This document shows positions 16,259 through 24,313 of a stretch of 64,000 nt of DNA, one piece after another. The translations under genes and the position numbers were made by a program. This stretch comes from Halopseudomonas oceani (GTDB lineage Bacteria; Pseudomonadota; Gammaproteobacteria; Pseudomonadales; Pseudomonadaceae). The stretch covers positions 62,001-126,000 of the forward strand of contig NZ_PPSK01000011.1 of NCBI RefSeq assembly GCF_002903165.1. The letters are read 5' to 3'. Each line of letters begins with the position of its first letter. The first letter of the stretch is position 1. The notes under the pieces are model-generated. The model saw only the letters and a program-made list of their open reading frames with translations. It was not told the origin of the DNA and did not search any database.

Positions 16259-17152
16259 ATGAAGAAGTTGCTGCTAGCCGTCGTCCTGTTGCTGCTGGGT
16301 GCAGCCGCAGTGCTGCATTACCTGCATCTTGATGCCATCTGGTGGCACACCTGGCGCATGCATCAGGCGCCGCTCCACCACGATTCCCTCGCCCTCGATC
16401 ATTACCGCGCTGACATCCAGGCGCAGCCCATCGATGGGTTGGACGACGACGTCTCTGCCCTGACATTCAACGCTGAAACCGGAACGCTGTTTGCGGTGCT
16501 CAATGGTGAGCCGTTGCTGGTAGAGCTGTCGGTCGACGGTAAGCTGTTGCGCAAGGTGCGGGTCAAGGGCGTGCAGGATATGGAAGGGCTGACCCATGTG
16601 GCCGGCCGCCGCTATGTGATTGCCGAGGAGCGTTCCCAGCGCCTGATTGAGGTTGAGGTGCCCGATGGTGCTGCGGAAGTCGATGTGGCGGGTGCGCCCA
16701 GCCTGACGATCGGTCTGGATCTGAACGGCAACAAGGGGTTCGAGGGGCTGTCCTGGGATGCGCGTCAGCGCCGCTTGCTGGTAGTCAAGGAGCGCGACCC
16801 CCTGCGGGTGCTTGCTGTCAGCGGCTTTGTCGGTGTGCAGCCCGATTCGCCGCTGGCGTTGCATATCCAAGAGCTGAAAACGCCGGATTCACCGTGGCTG
16901 TTCATGCGCGATCTGTCGTCGCTGAGTTTGCATGATGAGACCGGTCACCTGCTGCTGCTCAGTGATCAGTCCAACATGCTGGTGGAGTACGATGAGGACG
17001 GGCATCCGCGCAGTTTGCTTGGCCTTTGGCGCGGAATGGGCGGCCTGCAGCGAACGGTGCCGCAGGCCGAGGGGTTGGCGATGGATGGTCAGCGGCGGCT
17101 GTATCTGGTCAGCGAGCCGAACCTGTTCTATCGCTTCGTACCCGGCGAGTAG
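16259..17152 (+). CDS. SdiA-regulated (YjiK) family beta-propeller protein
   Basis: 297 residues with an N-terminal hydrophobic segment (about 3-22) that is either a signal anchor or an uncleaved signal, placing the rest in the periplasm. The repeats DDVSALTFNAETGTLFAVL, DMEGLTHV, FEGLSWDARQRRLLVVKER, LSSLSLHDETGHLLLLSD and AEGLAMDGQRRLYLVSEPN are those of the SdiA-regulated domain, a propeller similar to SMP-30 or phytase-like folds. Enzymatic role is unknown. The start codon sits just after a perfect inverted repeat that hides the ribosome site. Confidence 0.85.
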   Translation: MKKLLLAVVLLLLGAAAVLHYLHLDAIWWHTWRMHQAPLHHDSLALDHYRADIQAQPIDGLDDDVSALTFNAETGTLFAVLNGEPLLVELSVDGKLLRKVRVKGVQDMEGLTHVAGRRYVIAEERSQRLIEVEVPDGAAEVDVAGAPSLTIGLDLNGNKGFEGLSWDARQRRLLVVKERDPLRVLAVSGFVGVQPDSPLALHIQELKTPDSPWLFMRDLSSLSLHDETGHLLLLSDQSNMLVEYDEDGHPRSLLGLWRGMGGLQRTVPQAEGLAMDGQRRLYLVSEPNLFYRFVPGE

Positions 17153-17161
17153 CGCAGCAGG

Positions 17162-17836
17162 TCAGCTGCGCTCGATGGTGCGTACGCCTTGCGGAGTGCC
17201 CAGCAGCAGCACATCGGCTGGGCGAGCGGCGAACAGGCCGTTGCAGACCACGCCGACGATGGCGTTAAGGTCCGCTTCCAGCTGCTTCGGATTGACGATC
17301 GACATGTTGTAGACGTCGAGGATGACGTTGCCGTTGTCGGTCACGCAGCCTTCGCGGTAGACCGGGTCGCCGCCGAGCTTGACGATTTCCCGCGCTACAT
17401 GACTGCGCGCCATGGGGATCACCTCGACCGGCAGCGGGAAGTTGCCCAGCACGGGCACCAGCTTGCTCTCGTCGGCGATGCAGATGAAGGTTTTGGCCAC
17501 CGCCGCGACAATCTTTTCACGGGTCAGGGCCGCGCCGCCGCCCTTGATCAGTTCGAGGTTTTCGTTGCTTTCGTCTGCGCCGTCGACGTAGAAGTCGAGC
17601 TGCGGCACGCTGTTAAGGTCGTAGACTGCGATGCCGTGGCTCTTGAGACGCTCGGCGGTGGCTTCGGAGCTGGCGACGGCGCCGTCAAAGGCCAGCTTGT
17701 GCTTGGCCAGCGCCTCGATGAAGCAGTTGGCGGTGGAGCCGGTACCCACTCCGACGATGCTGTTGGCATCCAGATGCGGCAGCAGGCGCTCAACGGCGGC
17801 TTGCCCTACCGCCTGTTTCATTTCGTCCTGGGTCAT
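17162..17836 (-). CDS. rpiA: Ribose-5-phosphate isomerase A
   Basis: Interconverts ribose 5-phosphate and ribulose 5-phosphate in the pentose phosphate pathway. 224 residues. The phosphate loop [11 protein letters not shown], the catalytic region [25 protein letters not shown] and the C-terminal [20 protein letters not shown] are diagnostic for RpiA. A good -10 element (TATAAT on the minus strand, 17870-17875) precedes it. It is divergent from ilvA, as in other pseudomonads, and convergent with the YjiK-like gene. Confidence 0.97.
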   Translation of the reverse strand: MTQDEMKQAVGQAAVERLLPHLDANSIVGVGTGSTANCFIEALAKHKLAFDGAVASSEATAERLKSHGIAVYDLNSVPQLDFYVDGADESNENLELIKGGGAALTREKIVAAVAKTFICIADESKLVPVLGNFPLPVEVIPMARSHVAREIVKLGGDPVYREGCVTDNGNVILDVYNMSIVNPKQLEADLNAIVGVVCNGLFAARPADVLLLGTPQGVRTIERS

Positions 17837-17964
17837 CTCGGCTCCTCGTTACGGACTGTAAAAAGCGCGATTATACGGTGCGACAGGGGGCGCGTGTAGT
17901 CGCGCGGGCTGTGATTCGCTAGACTGGCGCCTTTCTCATCTCCTGCGATCAGTTGACCTCACCC

Positions 17965-19479
17965 ATGCTGGAAACCTACGTCAAGAAGATCCTCTGCTCC
18001 CCGGTTTACGATGTGGCGGTGGAAACCCCGGTGCATGCGGCGCCCTTTCTCTCCGAGCGACTGGGTAATACCGTGCTGCTCAAGCGTGAAGACCTGCAGC
18101 CCGTGTTCTCGTTCAAGATTCGCGGCGCTTACAACAAGCTGGCTCAGCTGACAGATGAGCAACGAGCCTGTGGCGTGGTGGCGGCTTCCGCCGGTAACCA
18201 TGCCCAGGGTCTGGCGTATGCCGCCCGCCACATGGGGGTGAAGGCGACCATTGTGATGCCGCGTACTACCCCCGAGATCAAGGTCAAGGCGGTGCGTGCA
18301 CGCGGTGGCAAGGTTGTTTTGCACGGCGATGCCTTTGATGAGGCGCTGGCCTACTCGCAAAAACTGGTGAAGGAAAAAGGATTCGTCTATATCCACCCCT
18401 ACGATGATCCGGACACCATTGCCGGTCAGGGCACGGTGGCGATGGAAATTTTGCGTCAGGTGCAGGGGCCGTTGAACGCGGTCTTTGTGCCGGTTGGAGG
18501 GGGTGGCCTGATTGCCGGTATCGCGGCCTACGTCAAATACCTGCGACCGGACATCAAGGTCATTGGCGTCGAACCGCAGGATTCAGCTTGTCTGCAGGCT
18601 GCCTTGGCGGCTGATGAGCGGGTGGTGCTCGGCCAGGTTGGGCTGTTTGCCGACGGCGTGGCGGTGGCGCAGATCGGTGAACACACCTTTGAGGTGTGTC
18701 GGCAGTATGTTGATGAGGTCATTACCGTCACCACCGACGAGATGTGTGCAGCGATCAAGGATATCTACGACGACACCCGCTCTATCTGCGAACCCGCAGG
18801 GTGCCTGGGCGTTGCCGGGATCAAGAAGTACGTCGAGCGCGAAGGGTGCAGCGGCCAGGTGCTGGTTGCCATCGACTCGGGAGCCAACATCAATTTCGAC
18901 CGCCTGCGCCACGTTGCCGAGCGAGCGGAAATCGGCGAGAAGCGCGAAGCGCTGCTCGCGGTGACCATTCCGGAGAAACCCGGCAGCTTCAAGCAGTTCT
19001 GCGAAGCCATCGGCAAGCGGGCAATCACCGAGTTCAACTACCGCTACCACACCGGTAGTGAGGCGCACATCTTCGTCGGGGTGCAGACCCATCCGGAATT
19101 GGACCCACGCGACAAGCTGGTCAGTCAGTTGGCTGCTGACGGCTTTCCGGTGCTGGATCTGACCGACAACGAGCTGGCCAAGCTGCATGTGCGTCATATG
19201 GTCGGCGGTCATGCCGATCACGTGACCGATGAGCAGGTATTCCGCTTCGAGTTTCCGGAACGCCCGGGCGCGCTGTTCAACTTCCTCAACAAGCTGGGCG
19301 GACGCTGGAATATTTCGATGTTCCATTACCGCAACCACGGCGCAGCCTATGGCCGCGTGGTTGCCGGCTTGCAGGTGCCCGAGCATGAGCGGCATCTGCT
19401 GCCCGCAGCGCTGGATGGTATCGGGTACCCTTATTGGGATGAGACCGAAAACCCGGCCTATCGACTCTATCTCGGCTGA
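17965..19479 (+). CDS. ilvA: Biosynthetic threonine ammonia-lyase
   Basis: PLP enzyme that deaminates threonine to 2-oxobutanoate, the first step towards isoleucine. 504 residues from the ATG at 17965, the size of pseudomonad IlvA1; an upstream in-frame TTG adds only four residues. The PLP lysine lies in FSFKIRGAYNK, the phosphate loop is GGGGLIAGIAAY, and two ACT-like regulatory segments follow (from about residue 328 and 420; EKPGSFKQFCEAIG and FPERPGALFNFLNKLGG). Two such segments are typical of isoleucine/valine-regulated enzymes. Confidence 0.96.
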   Translation: MLETYVKKILCSPVYDVAVETPVHAAPFLSERLGNTVLLKREDLQPVFSFKIRGAYNKLAQLTDEQRACGVVAASAGNHAQGLAYAARHMGVKATIVMPRTTPEIKVKAVRARGGKVVLHGDAFDEALAYSQKLVKEKGFVYIHPYDDPDTIAGQGTVAMEILRQVQGPLNAVFVPVGGGGLIAGIAAYVKYLRPDIKVIGVEPQDSACLQAALAADERVVLGQVGLFADGVAVAQIGEHTFEVCRQYVDEVITVTTDEMCAAIKDIYDDTRSICEPAGCLGVAGIKKYVEREGCSGQVLVAIDSGANINFDRLRHVAERAEIGEKREALLAVTIPEKPGSFKQFCEAIGKRAITEFNYRYHTGSEAHIFVGVQTHPELDPRDKLVSQLAADGFPVLDLTDNELAKLHVRHMVGGHADHVTDEQVFRFEFPERPGALFNFLNKLGGRWNISMFHYRNHGAAYGRVVAGLQVPEHERHLLPAALDGIGYPYWDETENPAYRLYLG

Positions 19480-19492
19480 GCAGCCCGCAGCG

Positions 19493-21343
19493 CTACATGG
19501 TAGTGTTCGCGTCACTCAGCTCGGAGCGGTTGCGGCCTTCGGTTTTGGCTCGGTAAAGGGCGAGGTCTGCCTGGCGTATCAGGTCATGGGGGCTCCATTC
19601 CGGGGCGGGAACCAGGCTTGCTGCGCCGATACTGACCGTGAGCAGGCCTGATTCAACGGATGTGTGCGGGTGGCGAATGCCCAGCTTGGCCACCGCCTCG
19701 TGCACCCGGCGCGCTGCCTGCAGGCAGCGGTCTCCGTCAGCACCGGGCAGGATCACAGCAAACTCCTCGCCGCCATAACGACATACACAATCCCCTTCGC
19801 GCATCAGACAGCTGTTCAGTGCGGTTGCCAGTTGCTGCAAGGCGTCGTCGCCCGCCTGGTGTCCTAGCTCATCGTTGAAGCGCTTGAAGTAGTCAACGTC
19901 CAGCATCAGCAGGCCGAGCGGGATCTGCTCGCGGCGCAGGCGGCGCCACTCGCTGATCAGCGTCTTGTCGAAGTAGCGCCGGTTGAACAGCCCGGTCAGG
20001 CCGTCCTGGTGGGACAGCTGCTGCAGGTGCGCTGCCATCTGCAACTGTGCGCTGTTGTTGCGGCCAACGCAGATAAGGTAATCCCGGCCCATGCGTCGCA
20101 GGTGGCGAACGCTGACTTCCAGCGGCACGGTGTGCCCGTCATGGTGGACAACCCGCTTCTGGAAAATGGCGTTACCCTGCTGGTGAAGCATGCTTCGCAG
20201 TTCGGTCAGCCACTTGATGGCATCAGGCATGACCTCGCGCGGTGCAATCTGAATCAGGGCGCGCAGTTCTTGCTCGCTGTAGCCCAGCCCTTGCCAGCAG
20301 GTGCGATTGAGGTACACCACTTCCATAGGGCGCAGGCCGATGATGAACAGGGCATCGTGACTGTGATCCGTCATGTCGTTGATCAGCTTGAGGCGTGCCT
20401 GATTGTGTTTCAGGGTTTCTTCGGTTTTCTGGCGGCGGCTGATTTCGGCGTGCAGCTGACGGTTGCTGTAGCTCAGTTGCCTGCTGCGCTGGGCGCCGCG
20501 AAAGGCCAGCCAGAGTGATGAGCACAGCAGCAGGGCGATCAGCGAACCAGCGGTGGTTACTACCATGGGAAGCTGGGTGGTCGCGTCATTGAGCAGGTGC
20601 CGAGTGGGGTAGATAGTGAGCCGGAAGTTGCTGTTGCCGCCCAGACTGACTTGACTGCTGACGCTCCAGTCGGCGGCCTGCAGCTCGGCCGCGCCTGCGC
20701 TGAACAGCACCTGGTTGTTTTCCATAAAGCGCAGGTTCAGATGGTTTGAGGGCAGGATATTGATCAGGTCGTTGAGCAGCACCTCGACCCGGAAGATGCC
20801 GAGCAGAAAACCGTCAAACTCGCCGTTTGCCAGGTACTGGGGGATGTAGTACACCAGACCCAGGCCGCCCTGTGCCAGTTGAAATGAGTTGCTCAGATGG
20901 GGCTGTCCGCTGGCTTTGGCCTCCAGGATGACCGGGTAATTCGGGTGGCTGGGCTGGTAGATGAACCCGGCCACTGCCTCGTTGCCTTTGAAGGGTTCGA
21001 TCCATTGCATGCGGTAATGGCGATCAAGCCACTCTATCGCCTGAAAACTGTTGTAGTCGCGCAGCAGCTGCTCTGCATCGCTGTTCCACAGGTCGCGCTG
21101 CGCGTGGTGCAGCGGCCAGCGTCGGGCCAGTCGGATCAGGCTGTCGGTCTGATGCTTGAAGTGGGTTTCAATCTGCTGCGCGAGAGCGTCTGACTCAAGC
21201 TGGAGTCGAGCGCGTGCCTGCTGTTGTTCAGCAAGATGAAGGGCGCGCCAGGTAGTGAAAAGCGCGATCGCCAGGGCGCAACAAAGAACGACGATCAGCG
21301 CGGGAAGCTTCTTTACGTAGCGTTCTATAGCGGGTGCTGGCAT
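19493..21343 (-). CDS. Membrane diguanylate cyclase (CHASE-like, PAS, GGDEF)
   Basis: 616 residues. One helix at 13-31, a periplasmic CHASE-like sensor (about 45-250, with FQAIEWLDRHYRMQWIEPF), a second helix (about 260-282), a short coiled coil, a PAS domain (about 318-430) and a GGDEF domain (from about 440). The active-site motif is GGEEF (524-528) and an RxxD inhibitory site, REGD, lies at 515-518, five residues upstream. Both are intact, so active c-di-GMP synthesis with product inhibition is expected. The start at 21343 was chosen because GGGGA precedes it. It is a stand-alone gene; its signal is unknown. Confidence 0.9.
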   Translation of the reverse strand: MPAPAIERYVKKLPALIVVLCCALAIALFTTWRALHLAEQQQARARLQLESDALAQQIETHFKHQTDSLIRLARRWPLHHAQRDLWNSDAEQLLRDYNSFQAIEWLDRHYRMQWIEPFKGNEAVAGFIYQPSHPNYPVILEAKASGQPHLSNSFQLAQGGLGLVYYIPQYLANGEFDGFLLGIFRVEVLLNDLINILPSNHLNLRFMENNQVLFSAGAAELQAADWSVSSQVSLGGNSNFRLTIYPTRHLLNDATTQLPMVVTTAGSLIALLLCSSLWLAFRGAQRSRQLSYSNRQLHAEISRRQKTEETLKHNQARLKLINDMTDHSHDALFIIGLRPMEVVYLNRTCWQGLGYSEQELRALIQIAPREVMPDAIKWLTELRSMLHQQGNAIFQKRVVHHDGHTVPLEVSVRHLRRMGRDYLICVGRNNSAQLQMAAHLQQLSHQDGLTGLFNRRYFDKTLISEWRRLRREQIPLGLLMLDVDYFKRFNDELGHQAGDDALQQLATALNSCLMREGDCVCRYGGEEFAVILPGADGDRCLQAARRVHEAVAKLGIRHPHTSVESGLLTVSIGAASLVPAPEWSPHDLIRQADLALYRAKTEGRNRSELSDANTTM

Positions 21344-21407
21344 GGAGTTCCCCGAAGCGTGTGATAACTGATAGCACAATGCCGGCTGGCAGGCCAGCAG
21401 GGGATAG

Positions 21408-21857
21408 TTACATTGCCGCCAGTATTATTTGCCACTGCTGTGTGGTCACCGGCATCACCGACAGGCGGCTGCCACGTTGCAGTAATGCCAGTGCTTCCAG
21501 GCCGTTGAGTGACCGTAGGTCGGCCAGTGTCAGCAGGTGCGGGAACTTTCTTTGAAAGGCCACGTCCACTGCCGTCCATGGCAGTCTTTCAATACTGGCT
21601 TTTGGGTCGTGGTAGGGGCTATCGGGGTCGATGGCGGTGCGATCCGGATACGGCTCGCTGACAACGCGTCCGATTCCGGCCACGCCAGGCGGTTGGCAGC
21701 TGGAGTGATAAAACAGAAATTCGTCCCCCGGTTGCATCTCGCGCATGAAGTTGCGTGCCTGGTAGTTGCGTACGCCGTCCCAAGGTGCCTGGCCCAGGCG
21801 CTCCAGGTCAGAAATTGAAAAGGTATCGGGCTCGGATTTCATCAGCCAGTAGGCCAT
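21408..21857 (-). CDS. EVE domain protein
   Basis: 149 residues, nearly all an EVE (PUA-like) domain: MAYWLMKSEPDTFSI at the start, WDGVRNYQARNFMREMQPGDEFLFYHS in the middle and the VVSEPYPD strand. EVE domains bind modified bases in DNA or RNA. The stand-alone form is common in proteobacteria with no settled role. GGAGAG upstream supports the ATG at 21857; a longer frame begins 12 codons earlier. Confidence 0.88.
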   Translation of the reverse strand: MAYWLMKSEPDTFSISDLERLGQAPWDGVRNYQARNFMREMQPGDEFLFYHSSCQPPGVAGIGRVVSEPYPDRTAIDPDSPYHDPKASIERLPWTAVDVAFQRKFPHLLTLADLRSLNGLEALALLQRGSRLSVMPVTTQQWQIILAAM

Positions 21858-22007
21858 GACACTCTCCAGGATGAGTTGACACAGTTTTTGCATAGGTGTA
21901 AGTAAACGTGTGGTACACGGGTGCGGTCTGTCTCATCGGGGGATGGGATAGGTGGATGCCCGGCTCACACACACTATTAGATTGCCGTATTAATAAGGAG
22001 GCAACGC

Positions 22008-22133
22008 GTGAGACGCAAACCGGATTTGCTGTGGGTGCTGGTTATTGTGTTTGGTCTGGGGGTGGTTACCACGGGGTATACCCAGAGTTACCTTGATCGC
22101 AATGCAGATCCTGCGGTTCAGCAGGAGCCTTGA
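22008..22133 (+). CDS. Small single-pass membrane protein, 41 residues
   Basis: A GTG codon seven bases after a full AAGGAGG ribosome site opens a 41-residue frame: basic start (MRRKPD), one strong membrane helix (about 7-25, LLWVLVIVFGLGVVTTGY) and a short polar tail. The ribosome site is among the best in the window, which argues for real translation. Its stop abuts the stop of the convergent fau gene with no bases between. Function unknown. A TTGACA at 21876-21881 could be part of its promoter, but no good -10 was found at the right distance. Confidence 0.75.
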   Translation: MRRKPDLLWVLVIVFGLGVVTTGYTQSYLDRNADPAVQQEP

Positions 22134-22724
22134 TCAGTAGCACCCGCGGTCTGTAATCACGCCGTCTAGCGGGACATCCCATCCTGCAAATGGCAACTGC
22201 GGTACCTGTTGGCATTGGTGTGCCAGCCCTAGCAGGCGAGGGCGTACGGTGTGCCGCTGGCGGCGGCGATAGGCAAAGGCTCGATCGTAGAAGCCACCGC
22301 CCATGCCCAGACGATTGCCAGCAGAATCAAACCCGACCAGCGGCAGCAGTACCAACTGCAGACGCCAAGCCTTGACCTGGCGTCTGCGATCTGTGCGTGG
22401 CTCGCAAATGCCGAACCGATTGCGCTGCCAGCGCTGTCCCTTTACCAGTCTCTGAAACGCCATTCCGGTTGCCGGCCAGCGCTGAAGTACCGGCAGATAG
22501 CAGTGCTTGCGATAGCGGCTAGCCAACTGCAGTAGTCGTGCCGGGTCTATTTCACCGTCATTGGCTAGGTAGAACGCGATGTGGCGTGCACGCAGGAAGC
22601 GAATATCCTGCGCCAGCTGGCGCTTCAGTCGCTCTGCCGCTTTGTGCTGCTGAGCACGACTAAGTGCACGCCGCGCCTGGCGAAGCTGCTTGCGGAGGGC
22701 TGGGCGTGATGCGCTGGATGTCAT
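22134..22724 (-). CDS. fau: 5-formyltetrahydrofolate cyclo-ligase
   Basis: Converts 5-formyl-THF to 5,10-methenyl-THF with ATP (also called ygfA). 196 residues. The N-terminal helix with LRKQLRQARRALS, the HIAFYLANDGEIDP strand, the LLPLVGFDSAGNRLGMGGGFYDR motif and the C-terminal PLDGVITDRG are family hallmarks. It lies directly downstream of 6S RNA with about ten bases between, the usual ssrS-fau arrangement, so it is probably transcribed by read-through from the 6S promoter. The ribosome site is weak. Confidence 0.94.
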   Translation of the reverse strand: MTSSASRPALRKQLRQARRALSRAQQHKAAERLKRQLAQDIRFLRARHIAFYLANDGEIDPARLLQLASRYRKHCYLPVLQRWPATGMAFQRLVKGQRWQRNRFGICEPRTDRRRQVKAWRLQLVLLPLVGFDSAGNRLGMGGGFYDRAFAYRRRQRHTVRPRLLGLAHQCQQVPQLPFAGWDVPLDGVITDRGCY

Positions 22725-22734
22725 GTAAGAGAGG

Positions 22735-22908
22735 GTCCCCAGAGTGCCGCTGCCGGGTTAGCCCTTGAACCCGAAAGTTCAAGGCGGAGATTACGGCGAT
22801 ACCTCAGGCTTTCCGTCATGCGGACATGCACACTGGTATCAGCGCGTAGCCTCCTGGTACAGGAGTATCGGCTCAGGGACATCTCCGGCTGGCCAACACC
22901 CCAGGGAT
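22735..22908 (-). ncRNA. ssrS: 6S RNA
   Basis: The minus strand shows the pseudomonad 6S sequence: 5-prime CCCTGGGGTGTTGGCC, CCCTGAGCCGATACTCC, GGCTACGCGCTGATACC, and the 3-prime block CCTTGAACTTTCGGGTTCAAGG followed by GGCACTCTGGGG. The two ends pair to close the long stem around a central bubble that mimics an open promoter and binds the sigma-70 holoenzyme. The location between zapA and fau is conserved in gammaproteobacteria. Ends are estimated from pairing, within a few bases. Confidence 0.93.
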
Positions 22909-22915
22909 GAGACTC

Positions 22916-22921
22916 ACTATA
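22916..22921 (-). promoter_or_regulatory. -10 element of the 6S RNA promoter
   Basis: TATAGT on the minus strand lies seven bases before the inferred 6S 5-prime end. A -35 element is weak (TCGAAG-like). Confidence 0.6.
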
Positions 22922-22969
22922 CAGAAAGTCGGTGTGAACTTCGATGCCTGAATGCACAGGATAGGAGGT

Positions 22970-23272
22970 TCAGGCCTTGTGGCTTTCCAGTGCCTGGTCG
23001 AGGCGTTTGACCAGTTCACTGATTTGCGCTTGCTGTGCACTCAGTGCGCTGTCCTGCTGGTGGCTGCCGGTCAGCATGTCGTGGGTGATGTTCAGCGCAG
23101 CCATGACAGCAATGCGTTCAACGCCAATCACTTTGCCGCTGTTGCGGATGTCGCGCATGGTGCTGTCGAGGTGACGGGCCGCCTGTTCGAGGTTGCTGCG
23201 TTCCTCTGGTGGGCAGGCGACACGGTATTCCTTGTCGAGGATGTGCAGAGTGACGGTCAGGGGTTGGCTCAT
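22970..23272 (-). CDS. zapA: Cell division protein ZapA
   Basis: 100 residues. The N-terminal globular part (LTVTLHILDKEYRVACPPEERSNLEQAARHLD) and the C-terminal coiled coil are typical. ZapA tetramers crosslink FtsZ filaments at the division site. It overlaps the upstream TIGR02449-type gene by four bases, so the two are translationally coupled, and it precedes the 6S RNA gene as in other pseudomonads. Confidence 0.94.
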   Translation of the reverse strand: MSQPLTVTLHILDKEYRVACPPEERSNLEQAARHLDSTMRDIRNSGKVIGVERIAVMAALNITHDMLTGSHQQDSALSAQQAQISELVKRLDQALESHKA

Positions 23273-23487
23273 GAGTCGTGCTCCAGAGATTTGAGTCGCA
23301 GAATCATGGCTTCGACCTTCTGACGGGCCAAATCGTTCTTTTCAATTAATTGAACACGTTCATCGCGCCACAGGCGTTCCTGTGCCTGGAGGTGCTGGTT
23401 CTGCAATTTCAGCTGGTCGCACAGGTCAATCAGCTGGCTGATGCGCTGGGTCAGTGCGTTGATATCGGATTGGTCCATTGCCGCCAT
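23269..23487 (-). CDS. TIGR02449-type coiled-coil protein, ZapB-like partner of ZapA
   Basis: About 72 residues, almost entirely a heptad-patterned coiled coil (LTQRISQLIDLCDQLKLQNQ, then LIEKNDLARQKVEAMILRLK). Small proteins of this kind sit directly upstream of zapA in pseudomonads and resemble ZapB, a division-ring bundling factor. The ATGs at 23487 and 23478 are both possible. A longer open frame to 23625 has a Pro/Arg-rich, non-helical start and is unlikely. Confidence 0.8.
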   Translation of the reverse strand: MAAMDQSDINALTQRISQLIDLCDQLKLQNQHLQAQERLWRDERVQLIEKNDLARQKVEAMILRLKSLEHDS

Positions 23488-23730
23488 TCTGTCGTCCCGA
23501 GGGGTTGAGCCACTATAGAGGCGGCCTGCAGGGCGGTCAAACTCGCACGAATGGCCGGTCGAGCTGGCCGATTGCCGGTTCGGGCGCGGCCTCGGCGGTA
23601 GATTTAACCGGGCCCGGGCAGGCACAATAGTGCTCGTTGGGTTTACCCGCTGCGCAGGTCGCGTAGCCGGTGCAAGGATACCGGTATTTACGCCTTTGCG
23701 GCAGCTTTGTCAGACGTCTGGAGTGTGTTC

Positions 23731-24303
23731 ATGGCCTTGATGCAGGCAGTGTTTGATTTTGATCGATATGCGCAGATCTGCAGCGATGTGGCTGCGGTGG
23801 GTCAACCGGCCGAGCTGCATGGTCACTTGGTCGGCCGGCTTAGTGCCGGTGCACGGCTGGATCACACCACCTGGTTGAGTGTTGCCACCGAGTTGCTTGA
23901 CGGCCGTGGCAGTCTCACCGAGGCGGGCAAGGTGGCGATGATTCAGCTGTACGATGCCAGCCTCGCAGAACTGTCTGGTAGCGGCTTCGATTTGACGCTG
24001 GTACTGCCGGATGACAACGCCGCGATTGACCACCGCACCGCCGCTCTGGGGCAATGGTGTGAGGGTTTTCTGGCCGGCTTCGGTATGGTTGAGCGCAGTG
24101 CCCAGCTCAGTGAAGAGGCCGATGGGGTGCTGCGAGACTTCGCCGCCATCTCACAGGTTCAGACCGACCTCGATGAGTCCGAGGCCAACGAAGTGGATTT
24201 CATGGAAGTGATGGAATACGTGCGTATGGCAACGCTGATGCTGTTCAGCGAATGTCAGACCGCCGACCCGAAACAGGACACGCCCCCCGCCGCTCTGCAT
24301 TGA
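23731..24303 (+). CDS. UPF0149 (YgfB/YecA-like) family protein
   Basis: 190 residues, mostly helical and acidic. The PAELHGHLVGRLSAGA block, WCEGFLAGFG (about 110-119) and the ending EVMEYVRMATLMLFSECQ are hallmarks of UPF0149. In P. aeruginosa the homologue YgfB has been linked to regulation of the ampD region and beta-lactam response. The ATG at 23731 has GGAG about eight bases before it. It lies 10 bp before pepP and starts the probable operon ygfB-pepP-ubiH-visC. Confidence 0.88.
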   Translation: MALMQAVFDFDRYAQICSDVAAVGQPAELHGHLVGRLSAGARLDHTTWLSVATELLDGRGSLTEAGKVAMIQLYDASLAELSGSGFDLTLVLPDDNAAIDHRTAALGQWCEGFLAGFGMVERSAQLSEEADGVLRDFAAISQVQTDLDESEANEVDFMEVMEYVRMATLMLFSECQTADPKQDTPPAALH

Positions 24304-24313
24304 TGAGGTAAGC

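Noticed and set aside
21876-21910. TTGACA as a promoter for the small membrane protein
   Set aside because: No acceptable -10 hexamer lies 16-18 bp downstream, so it was not listed as a promoter.
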